Assembly: GCA_026197195.1 (NCBI GenBank)
Contig: JAPHUG010000485.1
Span: 1 to 5,328, forward strand
Direction of reading: 5' to 3'
DNA: 5,328 nucleotides
Source: Sedimenticola sp.
GTDB lineage: Bacteria > Pseudomonadota > Gammaproteobacteria > Chromatiales > Chromatiaceae
Part shown: in pieces, positions 1 through 5,328 of the stretch
Position numbering within the stretch: position 1 is the first letter of the stretch
Layout: every line of letters starts with the position of its first letter
Translations under genes and position numbers: made by a program
Notes under the pieces: model-generated
Told to the model about the DNA's origin: nothing
Database searches by the model: none
Seen by the model: only the letters and a program-made list of their open reading frames with translations

Positions 1-221
1 AGAAACTCCAGCGCCCGATAGACGGTTGGCGGCTTGGCCGTGGCGACCTCATCCTTTAGCAGATCAAGAATATCATAGGCCCCCATCGGCTTGTGATGGT
101 CGCACAAAATGGCCAGCACCTGACGGCGCTGTGGCGTCAGCCTGACACCCCGCCCCTGGCACAGCTGATCGGCAACGCGCAGGGCGTTATGGCAGTTTTG
201 CTGGCAATGATTCGGCTTCAT
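1..221 (-). CDS. zur: Zinc uptake regulator Zur, Fur family (N-terminal part, cut by window edge)
   Basis: Cytoplasmic zinc-sensing repressor that binds operators of zinc-uptake genes when loaded with Zn(II). Only the first 73 codons are present; the reading frame is open to base 1, so the metal-binding and dimerisation half is missing. Visible are RLTPQR (residues 27-32) and the recognition-helix segment AKPPTVYRALEF (62-73). With AYDILDLL (48-55) these match the winged-helix DNA-binding domain of E. coli Zur closely, better than Fur or PerR. The N-terminus carries a Cys/His cluster (H5, C6, C10, H11), reminiscent of His/Cys-rich N-termini in some Pseudomonas-type Zur proteins. The ATG overlaps the znuB stop codon in an ATGA (4-base overlap), with AGG about 7 bases upstream, which supports this start and translational coupling. 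As last gene of the operon it is probably autoregulated through the operator in front of znuA. Confidence 0.93.
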   Translation of the reverse strand, partial: MKPNHCQQNCHNALRVADQLCQGRGVRLTPQRRQVLAILCDHHKPMGAYDILDLLKDEVATAKPPTVYRALEF

Positions 222-1069
222 TTCATGGCCTGCTGAAGTTGTCTACGCATCACTTTACGCTTTTGCAGTGTGGTCGCAAACAGGGAGAATATATAGGTCA
301 CACCGGCCACCAGAATGATGGTCGCCCCAGCGGGCAGATCTGGACCATAGGAGAGCGCCAGCCCAACCAGGGTGAAGGTCATACCCAGCAGTGTAGCCAA
401 CAGCATCATCTTCCCCATACTGTGTACATAGTGTGACGCAATGGCAGCAGGCAAGGTCAGCAGTGCTATCACTAAGATCAGTCCCACCACCTGAATCAAC
501 AACACGACGGTCACCGCCACCATGCAGAGCAGCAGCAGATAGAAAAAGGTGACAGGCACCCCACGCAGGCGGGCAAACTCCTCATCAAACGACACCGCCA
601 GAAACTGTTGATAACAGAATAAAACGGTCAACAGAATGACCAGATCCATTCCAACCATCATCCAGATGGCGTCCGGGTTGATCATCAGAATATTGCCAAA
701 CAGATAGCTCAGAAGATTCACACTGTAGCCAGGCGTCTTGGCAATAAACAGAATACCGATGGCCATACCCACAGCCCACAGGGTTCCAATCAGGGTATCT
801 TCCTGTTCACGCCAGGTCAGCCGAACCCATCCTATCAGCAGTGCCGACGCAATGGCTGCCACCAGCGCACCACCCAGCGGACTAAGCCCGAAGAAGAAGG
901 CGATACCCATACCGCCCAATACACTGTGGGATATACCACCCGCTAGAAAGCCAATGCGTTTGACCACCACATAACTACCGATCACACCACAACCGATGCT
1001 CGCCAGCAGTCCACCGACCAGGGCGTATTGGAGGAAGGCGTGATCCGCAAGCGCACTAAAGAATTCCAT
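218..1069 (-). CDS. znuB: Zinc ABC transporter, membrane permease ZnuB
   Basis: Inner-membrane permease that forms the Zn(II) channel and couples to the ATPase ZnuC. From the ATG at 1069 it is 283 residues, normal for the ABC-3 (ZnuB/TroC/MntB) family. The protein is almost entirely hydrophobic, with roughly eight to nine membrane segments (about 13-35, 41-60, 64-83, 93-113, 137-157, 172-195, 196-216, 222-240, 248-268). Family hallmarks visible are GGISHSVLGGMG (44-55), the cytoplasmic coupling segment FDEEFARLRGVPV (161-173), GLILVIALLTLPAA (196-209) and GPDLPAGA (242-249). The C-terminal tail is basic (KRKVMRRQ), as expected for the cytoplasmic side. An in-frame GTG at 1087 directly after the znuC stop would add six residues. 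The ATG at 1069 is preferred because a GAGGG Shine-Dalgarno lies 8 bases before it. The gene overlaps zur by 4 bases at its 3' end. Confidence 0.95.
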   Translation of the reverse strand: MEFFSALADHAFLQYALVGGLLASIGCGVIGSYVVVKRIGFLAGGISHSVLGGMGIAFFFGLSPLGGALVAAIASALLIGWVRLTWREQEDTLIGTLWAVGMAIGILFIAKTPGYSVNLLSYLFGNILMINPDAIWMMVGMDLVILLTVLFCYQQFLAVSFDEEFARLRGVPVTFFYLLLLCMVAVTVVLLIQVVGLILVIALLTLPAAIASHYVHSMGKMMLLATLLGMTFTLVGLALSYGPDLPAGATIILVAGVTYIFSLFATTLQKRKVMRRQLQQAMK

Positions 1070-1077
1070 GCATTGTT

Positions 1078-1083
1078 CCCTCT
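1078..1083 (-). promoter_or_regulatory. Ribosome binding site of znuB, deciding its start
   Basis: On the minus strand AGAGGG lies 8 bases upstream of the ATG at 1069, in the short gap after the znuC stop codon. It selects this ATG over the in-frame GTG at 1087, which has no such motif at a suitable distance. It is the clearest Shine-Dalgarno in the operon; znuA and znuC have weak ones. Confidence 0.65.
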
Positions 1084-1087
1084 CCAC

Positions 1088-1816
1088 TCAGTGGTGGTGA
1101 TGCTCCACCATTTTTACATCGGCCTCGTAAAGCCCCCGAATCGTATCGCCATCAATAGCCGCCGTGGGATGACAGACCAATGTCTGATTCAGGCAGGCCA
1201 CGCGCCCCACATAGCCGGAGATAAACCCCACATCATGGGAGACCACAATAATGGTCATTCGACTGTTCAGCTTTTTCAGCAGATCAAAGATCTCTGTCTC
1301 AACCCGCATATCAATGTTGGCCGTCGGTTCATCCAGCATCAAAATTTGCGGCTCACAAGCAAGCGCTCTGGCCATCAGCACCCGCTGCAGCTGTCCTCCT
1401 GACAGGGTACAGAGCTGGCGACCCGCCAGCTCATGGGTTTCCGTCTCAATCATGGCTTGCCGGGCAATCGCCCGGTCACGCCCTGAATAGCCGCCAAACA
1501 GACCTGCCGTACCCAAGCGCCCCATCAACACCGTCTGTTCCACCGAGATGGGAAACTCACGGTTGAACAGCGGGTATTGAGGCACATACCCCACCTGCCT
1601 GCAGCTTTGCTCTGGCCGTCTACCAAGTACACGTACCTCGCCTGCCAGCGGCTTAAGCAGACCCAACATCATCTTCAGCAAGGTACTCTTGCCACCGGCA
1701 TTGGGGCCTACCAATCCTAAGAATTCACGCTCCTGAATCTCCAGACTGACGCGGTCCAGCACCTTCGGGCCACTGTAGGAGAAAGTGACATCGTTTACTG
1801 AGACCACACTGCTCAT
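1088..1816 (-). CDS. znuC: Zinc ABC transporter, ATP-binding protein ZnuC
   Basis: Cytoplasmic ATPase that powers zinc import through ZnuB. The 242-residue protein has all nucleotide-binding motifs intact: Walker A GPNAGGKST (37-45), Q-loop Q80 in YVPQ, ABC signature LSGGQ (138-142), Walker B ILMLDE (158-163) with catalytic E163, D-loop region after PTAN (164-167), and H-loop H194 in VVSHD. The GGYSGRDR segment (108-115) and overall length fit the ZnuC/MntA-type metal subfamily. It ends in four consecutive histidines (239-242) right before the stop, absent from the core ABC fold and plausibly able to bind metal. The ATG at 1816 overlaps the znuA stop as ATGA. No strong Shine-Dalgarno is seen, so translation is probably coupled to znuA. 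Assignment to zinc rather than manganese rests on the neighbouring zur, the Zur box and the His-rich ZnuA. Confidence 0.95.
   Translation of the reverse strand: MSSVVSVNDVTFSYSGPKVLDRVSLEIQEREFLGLVGPNAGGKSTLLKMMLGLLKPLAGEVRVLGRRPEQSCRQVGYVPQYPLFNREFPISVEQTVLMGRLGTAGLFGGYSGRDRAIARQAMIETETHELAGRQLCTLSGGQLQRVLMARALACEPQILMLDEPTANIDMRVETEIFDLLKKLNSRMTIIVVSHDVGFISGYVGRVACLNQTLVCHPTAAIDGDTIRGLYEADVKMVEHHHH
1092..1110 (-). repeat. Short inverted repeat at the 3' end of znuC
   Basis: TGGTGG and CCACCA arms (6 bp each) flank a 7-base loop, overlapping the codons of the ZnuC C-terminal Val-Glu-His tail and lying just upstream of the znuB ribosome binding site. There is no following U-run, so it is not a terminator. 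It may be a by-product of repeated His codons (CAC/CAT). A role in setting ZnuC/ZnuB ratios is possible but unsupported. Confidence 0.25.
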
Positions 1817-2691
1817 TGATAGGCGCCCTGGATCGCATCGGCAACGGCCTGTAAGTTCTCCAGATAGGACTCCGCCAGTGGATCCAACGTCACCAATCGG
1901 CCATCAATGGCACGGGCAAGGGACCCGGCCTGCCCGGTTGAAAACTGCTGTTGAACAAAAATGACCTTGATACCCTCCTGCCGGGCCTGCCCAATCAAGC
2001 GCTTCAAGGTTTTCGCTCCCGGCTCTTTGCCTTCCGTCTCTATTGGCATTTGGCGCAGTTGGAACGCATCGGCAAAGTATCCCCAGGAGGGGTGAAAGAC
2101 CATGAAGCTCTGCCCTTTAAAAGGGGCAAGCTGGGTTTTTAACCTCTGCTGCAGGGCTGTCAGCGCCGCACTAAAACGGGCGTGGTTCTCTTCAAATGCC
2201 GCCGCATGAGCCGGGTCTATAGCCGTCAGCTGGTCACGTAGCCGGTCAACCATGATCTGTACATTGGCTGGATTGAGCCAGATATGCGGATCGGCCGCCC
2301 CATGGGCATGCTGGTGATCATAGTCGTGGTGATGACCTCCGGCTGGTTCCATTTCACGCAACACCACCCCTTCCCGAGCATCCAGAAAGGCCAGCTTCGG
2401 ATGCGCCTTCTTGAGGCTATCAATCCAGACCTCTTCAAACGGCACACCGATGCGATAAAACAGCGTCGCATTCGACAGGGCCGCCATCTGTTTGGGGAGC
2501 GGTTCGAAAGTCTCTGGGCTCTGTCCCGGTCCCACCAGAACCGACACCGTCACATGCTCTCCACCGATCTGCTCCACAAAGTACTTTTGCGGCAGGATCG
2601 TCACGGTAACCGCAAGAGGGGCAGAAACGGCTGGCAGACTGAAACTGAGTGCGAACACCATTATCAAGAGAGAGCGGATCAGGTCATTCAT
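1813..2691 (-). CDS. znuA: Periplasmic zinc-binding protein ZnuA
   Basis: High-affinity zinc-capturing component of the ZnuABC importer, cluster A-I (ZnuA/PsaA/TroA) family. The 292-residue precursor begins with a signal peptide (Arg6, hydrophobic core 8-19, cleavage likely near 21-24). There is no lipobox cysteine, so the mature protein should be soluble in the periplasm. A His-rich loop (H120, H121, H122, H126, H128, H130 with acidic residues) precedes the ligand motif DPHIWLNP (H136). Other family motifs are FHPSWGYFA (H200), EGKEP (220-224), FVQQQFS (245-251) and LDPLA (269-273). At the position of the usual first histidine ligand (family pattern DPHxYEP) the sequence reads SPETFEP, so Glu60 replaces His. 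The ATG at 2691 gives the complete signal peptide; its Shine-Dalgarno is weak. It is first gene of the operon, about 30 bases downstream of the Zur box. Confidence 0.95.
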   Translation of the reverse strand: MNDLIRSLLIMVFALSFSLPAVSAPLAVTVTILPQKYFVEQIGGEHVTVSVLVGPGQSPETFEPLPKQMAALSNATLFYRIGVPFEEVWIDSLKKAHPKLAFLDAREGVVLREMEPAGGHHHDYDHQHAHGAADPHIWLNPANVQIMVDRLRDQLTAIDPAHAAAFEENHARFSAALTALQQRLKTQLAPFKGQSFMVFHPSWGYFADAFQLRQMPIETEGKEPGAKTLKRLIGQARQEGIKVIFVQQQFSTGQAGSLARAIDGRLVTLDPLAESYLENLQAVADAIQGAYQ

Positions 2692-2718
2692 TTGTAACAG
2701 GGCTTATCCAGGGCAAAA

Positions 2719-2744
2719 GAAATGTTATGTTATCACATAACATT
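2719..2744. promoter_or_regulatory. Zur box in the znuA / divergent gene intergenic region
   Basis: A near-perfect operator for Zur. The outer palindrome has 9-bp arms AATGTTATG (2721-2729) and CATAACATT (2736-2744) separated by 6 bases. Nested in it is ATGTTAT-CAC-ATAACAT (2727-2743), with the 3-base spacing of the known gammaproteobacterial Zur consensus (AATGTTAT-ANT-ATAACATT). The left edge GAAATGTTAT (2719-2728) matches the consensus half-site exactly but lies 5 bp out of register with the inner one. The site lies about 30 bp before the znuA start and should overlap its promoter, giving zinc-dependent repression of znuA-znuC-znuB-zur. It could also act on the divergent gene. Confidence 0.85.
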
Positions 2745-2774
2745 AAAAAACGCCGAATACCCTGCAAGCATTGC

Positions 2775-2794
2775 GTTATGATAGGCGACATAAC
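2775..2794. promoter_or_regulatory. Second inverted repeat, possible additional Zur-type operator
   Basis: GTTATG (2775-2780) and CATAAC (2789-2794) form 6-bp arms around an 8-base spacer. The arms are the same hexamers as the core of the nearby Zur box, but the spacing is not the standard one. It sits 23 bp before the divergent gene's ATG and covers a possible -10 element. It could be a low-affinity Zur site serving that gene, or a remnant of a duplicated operator. Confidence 0.4.
2777..2782 (+). promoter_or_regulatory. Possible -10 element of the plus-strand zinc-ribbon gene
   Basis: TATGAT matches the sigma-70 -10 consensus at five of six positions and would give a leader of roughly 28 bases before the ATG at 2818. 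No convincing -35 hexamer lies 16-18 bases upstream, so this is tentative. It falls inside the GTTATG/CATAAC inverted repeat, an arrangement that would suit repression. Confidence 0.25.
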
Positions 2795-2817
2795 ACCCAT
2801 CAATACCTCATCACACC

Positions 2818-3393
2818 ATGAACCCTGGATATTTAGCCCTCTTCCCTACCGCCATTGAGTCCCCTGTTAACACCCCGGAACTGATCACCCGGCTGACAGA
2901 AATCCAGCTTATCGGATCGCCTGTTAGCGGCCATTCAGACCGGTTTTACACCGGCGCTCACTTTCTTCAACTGATTACCTTTATGGGCTGCTCCCCCGCC
3001 ATTCCATTGGAAAAAGGCACAGATGACAAAGAGCCCTGCATCCTGCGTTTTTGGGGCCCCTATCAGTCACCCCGGTTATTCACCGGCGGCAACAGCCGAC
3101 CACCTCGCTGCCCGCTCTGTCGCAATGTGCTAAAGGAATGGCGATCGGCATTGGAAAGACAGGAAAACAATCCAATCGAGTGTCCCGAGTGCTCAAAACT
3201 TATTGATGTGGAACGATTAAACTGGCGTCAACTGGCCGGTGTAGGTCGGCAGTTTCTAACCATCTCACAGGTTTTTCCTGGTGAAGCGGTGCCCGTAGGG
3301 GGCCTGATGCGCTGCCTTGAAGGGGAGGGAGAGCCATGGGATTACTGCTATATCCAGGAGCCGCTTCAGCTGACACCCATCAACAGGCGTTGA
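2818..3393 (+). CDS. Uncharacterised zinc-ribbon-like protein, divergent from znuA
   Basis: A 191-residue protein of unknown function; no named family recognised. Two CxxC pairs, C98-P-L-C101 and C122-P-E-C125, 20 residues apart, form a zinc-ribbon or rubredoxin-like knuckle pattern that probably binds one Zn(II). Four further cysteines are scattered (C58, C74, C166, C177). The N-terminal half has PELITRLTEIQLIG (20-33), DRFYTGAHFLQLITFMGCSP (41-60) and a RFWGPYQSPRLFTGGNSRPPRCP stretch (77-99); these read like conserved core segments. There is no signal peptide or membrane segment, so it is probably cytoplasmic. The ATG at 2818 is the only reasonable start, because an in-frame stop lies at 2791-2793; no Shine-Dalgarno is evident. 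Head-to-head placement with znuA across a Zur box suggests, by inference only, zinc-responsive expression. Possible roles include a zinc-homeostasis accessory factor or a nucleic-acid-binding zinc-ribbon protein. Confidence 0.8.
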   Translation: MNPGYLALFPTAIESPVNTPELITRLTEIQLIGSPVSGHSDRFYTGAHFLQLITFMGCSPAIPLEKGTDDKEPCILRFWGPYQSPRLFTGGNSRPPRCPLCRNVLKEWRSALERQENNPIECPECSKLIDVERLNWRQLAGVGRQFLTISQVFPGEAVPVGGLMRCLEGEGEPWDYCYIQEPLQLTPINRR

Positions 3394-3419
3394 CCTCACC
3401 AGCCCGGGCCAACGGAGCG

Positions 3420-4988
3420 TTACTTGACAATCACCCGGTTCTTACCGGATGTCTTCGCCTCATACAGCGCTTTATCCGCCCGTGCAAAAACGTCAGCGGT
3501 TGAATCGCCCTCTTTAAAACAGCTAAGCCCACAGGAGATCGTCACCTCAACCCGATTGCCCAGCGAGTGAATACCACTCTCCTGAACCTCTTTGCGGATG
3601 TTATTCGCCAACTCCAGCGAATCTTCTGGAGAGGAGCCAACCAGCAGCATGACAAACTCTTCCCCACCAAAGCGGGCAACAAAGTCCGTCTCGCGCAGCC
3701 CCAGATTCAGGTTTTGCCCGATTATCCTTAACGCCTTATCACCGGCATTATGCCCGAAACGATCATTAATGAATTTGAAATCGTCTATATCCCAAACCAG
3801 CAGTGTCAGCGGCTCACCAAAGCGTTTCCAGCGAGCAAACTCCTGCTCCAACCGCTCTTCATAAGCCAGTCGGTTGGGCAATCCTGTGACGGTATCTGTC
3901 GCCGCCTGTCGATGCGCTTCGATCATCTTGCTACGCAATTCACGGCTCTCATTTTGCACTTCATTCAGCCGTTGTCGCAGATGCTCTTCAAGACTGACCG
4001 CCTCATGGTGCCGCTTTTCCTCATTTTCCATGAAGGTACCCACATGGGATTCAATGGCATCCAGACGTTTGCCTATCTCCAACCGTAGCTGGGTCAAGCT
4101 GTCGGCGGCATTCATATTTTCACGCATACCACCCACCTGATGCTTCACCACCTGATCCAGCACCTTGCCATCCACCCTGGACTGCTCTCGTAACGCCTTG
4201 TTGCTGCTGACATGCTTGTCGATCTCAACCAACCTGTGGGTCAACTCCTCAAGAAAACCGCGGGTATCACGAATCTCAGACTGCACGTCACCCAGGGAGT
4301 TTGAGAGCAGGGTAACCAGAGCGGTCATCACATCCACCCAGGCATCAGTATCCTTGCGGGCTGACAACTCCAGCTCCAAACGTTTGATGTCCTGACGAAG
4401 TTGACTCGGCCAATCCAGGCTTTTCAACAGGTTCAGCAGACGCTGATCCGGAGTGACATCCTGGTTCTCATCATCCCGATGTGCCTTGGCGTGGTTTGAG
4501 AAAAAACGACTCAGTAGCCCCCCGGAAGCGGCACCGGGTTCCGAATAGGTAAGAAGGTTCAAAAAACGATCTATCAGCTCATCGGAGGCACGGTCCCCCT
4601 CTGCGATCAGTTGGTCCCCGAGCTTGCGTAACTTGTTACTGTTTCGCCCACTCAAACCGGACCGTTGTATCAGCCGAGCAAGCAAGCCGCTCTCGACCAG
4701 TTCACTGGGCTGCGGCTCGTCCTGCGCACGTATCAACGCCTCCGAAATAGCAGAGAGGCGCTCTTTCATTTCAGACTGCACCCCCTTTCTAACCGCATTG
4801 CGTAGGGAAATGAGATGGGGGTCAAGGGCGGGATCAAGCCCTGCCGTGGCGAGGGTAAGGCGGATGATAATCCGACAGAGCAGCTTTTCTGTCTCGAAGG
4901 CAGACTCAGATTCTAGGGATTGATTCCGGACTAATTCGAGGTAGCGAGACTTCCAGTCAGGCGTTATGGATGTATCGGCATCACCCAT
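3420..4988 (-). CDS. Diguanylate cyclase (GGDEF) with long helical N-terminal sensory region
   Basis: Makes the second messenger c-di-GMP from two GTP. The C-terminal GGDEF domain (about 362-522) is complete: DTVTGLPNR (365-373), metal-binding DIDDF (400-404), NDRFGHNAGD (408-417), catalytic GGEEF (441-445) and the closing DKALYEAKTSGKNRV segment. An RxxD inhibitory site (RETD, 432-435) lies five residues before GGEEF, so product feedback inhibition is expected. Residues 1-360 lack membrane segments or a signal peptide. They look like a helical domain (about 10-150), a charged linker (168-180), then a second helical region with a long coiled coil (about 200-360) that likely drives dimerisation. 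The N-terminal arrangement resembles cytoplasmic diguanylate cyclases of pseudomonads such as HsbD (PA3343), but that comparison is from memory and no symbol is assigned. It starts 5 bases after the upstream nuclease-fold gene, with a weak Shine-Dalgarno, so the two are probably co-transcribed. Confidence 0.93.
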   Translation of the reverse strand: MGDADTSITPDWKSRYLELVRNQSLESESAFETEKLLCRIIIRLTLATAGLDPALDPHLISLRNAVRKGVQSEMKERLSAISEALIRAQDEPQPSELVESGLLARLIQRSGLSGRNSNKLRKLGDQLIAEGDRASDELIDRFLNLLTYSEPGAASGGLLSRFFSNHAKAHRDDENQDVTPDQRLLNLLKSLDWPSQLRQDIKRLELELSARKDTDAWVDVMTALVTLLSNSLGDVQSEIRDTRGFLEELTHRLVEIDKHVSSNKALREQSRVDGKVLDQVVKHQVGGMRENMNAADSLTQLRLEIGKRLDAIESHVGTFMENEEKRHHEAVSLEEHLRQRLNEVQNESRELRSKMIEAHRQAATDTVTGLPNRLAYEERLEQEFARWKRFGEPLTLLVWDIDDFKFINDRFGHNAGDKALRIIGQNLNLGLRETDFVARFGGEEFVMLLVGSSPEDSLELANNIRKEVQESGIHSLGNRVEVTISCGLSCFKEGDSTADVFARADKALYEAKTSGKNRVIVK

Positions 4989-4993
4989 ATTGT

Positions 4994-5328
4994 CTACGCA
5001 GCCAAGCGCATGCCAACCGGAAGCAAGACATCAATACCGATAGGCAGATGATCCGAAAGCGGATACTCGACCACCTTGGCATTCTCCACATCAAGCGAAC
5101 CGGACACCAGGATATGGTCAAGCTTGCGAATCGGCCGCCAACTGGGGAACGTGTTCATCTGGCAGGAAGGCTGCCAGAGTACGCCCCCGCTGGTTAACAG
5201 CCGCATCTCCTGAGAATCACAACCAAAATTGAGATCCCCCATGACTACCACATGGGGCATATCGGTCACCAGCTCCCGAATGAAAGCCACCTGCCGCAGC
5301 CGGGCACGCCGTCCAAGCGCAAGATGCA
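4994..5328 (-). CDS. Endonuclease/exonuclease/phosphatase-family hydrolase (C-terminal part)
   Basis: Metal-dependent phosphodiesterase-fold protein (DNase I / exonuclease III / sphingomyelinase superfamily). Only the last 111 codons are inside the window; the frame stays open to base 5328, so the apparent GTG start at 5290 is internal. Read from the edge, it begins HLALGRRARLRQ, matching the family strand that carries the catalytic histidine. It then has MGDLNF (Asp and Asn of the metal/phosphate site), WRPIRKLDHILVSG (Asp-His region before the last strand) and the closing SDHLPI motif with its catalytic Asp-His. The C-terminus LLPVGMRLAA is short and ends normally. Substrate cannot be told from this fragment; members of this type are often annotated only as EEP-family proteins. 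It lies directly upstream of the diguanylate cyclase gene on the same strand. Confidence 0.88.
   Translation of the reverse strand, partial: HLALGRRARLRQVAFIRELVTDMPHVVVMGDLNFGCDSQEMRLLTSGGVLWQPSCQMNTFPSWRPIRKLDHILVSGSLDVENAKVVEYPLSDHLPIGIDVLLPVGMRLAA

Noticed and set aside
1070..1087. GTG at 1087 as znuB start
   Set aside because: It gives a longer frame, but the Shine-Dalgarno at 1078-1083 fits the ATG at 1069 and homologues typically start close to that point.
1028..1402. Plus-strand open frame of 124 codons across the znuB start and znuC
   Set aside because: It is antisense to conserved Walker B and signature regions of znuC and has no recognisable domain.
2112..2127. Palindrome-like CCCTTT/AAAGGG stretch inside znuA
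   Set aside because: It lies in coding sequence (Ala-Pro-Phe-Lys-Gly), has no U-run or regulatory context, and is probably chance.
2284..2697. Long plus-strand open frame opposite znuA (137 codons)
   Set aside because: It is antisense to a clearly conserved znuA with signal peptide and motifs; the composition follows from znuA codons and no protein family is recognisable.
3394..3419. Terminator between the convergent genes
   Set aside because: The 26-bp gap is GC-rich (AGCCCGGGCC) but shows no convincing stem-loop followed by a T-run on either strand.
3420..4988. Zinc control of the diguanylate cyclase, as in E. coli DgcZ
   Set aside because: No CZB-type His/Cys zinc-binding pattern was seen in the N-terminal region, and no Zur box lies upstream of it in the window; proximity to znu genes is probably incidental.
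5288..5290. GTG as start of a 98-residue protein
   Set aside because: The frame continues upstream to the window edge with conserved EEP-family sequence, so this codon is an internal valine.

Overview
The window looks like chromosomal DNA of a gammaproteobacterium with medium-high GC, possibly a sulfur-oxidiser or Chromatiales-like lineage. That placement rests on the Zur and Znu sequences, a Zur operator of the gammaproteobacterial type and the general look of the proteins. The exact taxon cannot be read from the sequence alone. No insertion sequences, tRNA or rRNA genes, CRISPR arrays or phage genes were seen.

Region 1 (1-2691, minus strand) is a complete zinc-uptake operon in the order znuA-znuC-znuB-zur. 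znuA encodes the periplasmic zinc-binding protein, znuC the ATPase and znuB the membrane permease. The zinc-sensing repressor gene zur is cut by the left window edge. znuA/znuC and znuB/zur overlap by 4 bases (ATGA) and znuC/znuB are only about 18 bases apart, so this is one transcription unit with likely translational coupling. Having the repressor as last gene implies negative feedback: zinc-loaded Zur would shut off both uptake and its own synthesis.

Region 2 (2692-2817) is the 126-bp divergent control region. It holds a strong Zur-box-like palindrome next to znuA and a second, looser GTTATG/CATAAC inverted repeat next to the divergent gene.

Region 3 (2818-3393, plus strand) encodes an unrecognised 191-residue protein with two CxxC pairs (a zinc-ribbon pattern). 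Its divergent position beside the Zur operator makes it a candidate uncharacterised member of the zinc-starvation response. This is the most interesting locus in the window.

Region 4 (3420-5328, minus strand) is probably a separate unit. It contains the 3' part of an endonuclease/exonuclease/phosphatase-fold protein, followed 5 bases later by a 522-residue diguanylate cyclase with an intact GGEEF active site and an RxxD inhibitory site. It converges on the region 3 gene with a 26-bp gap. Nothing in it points to a direct link with zinc.
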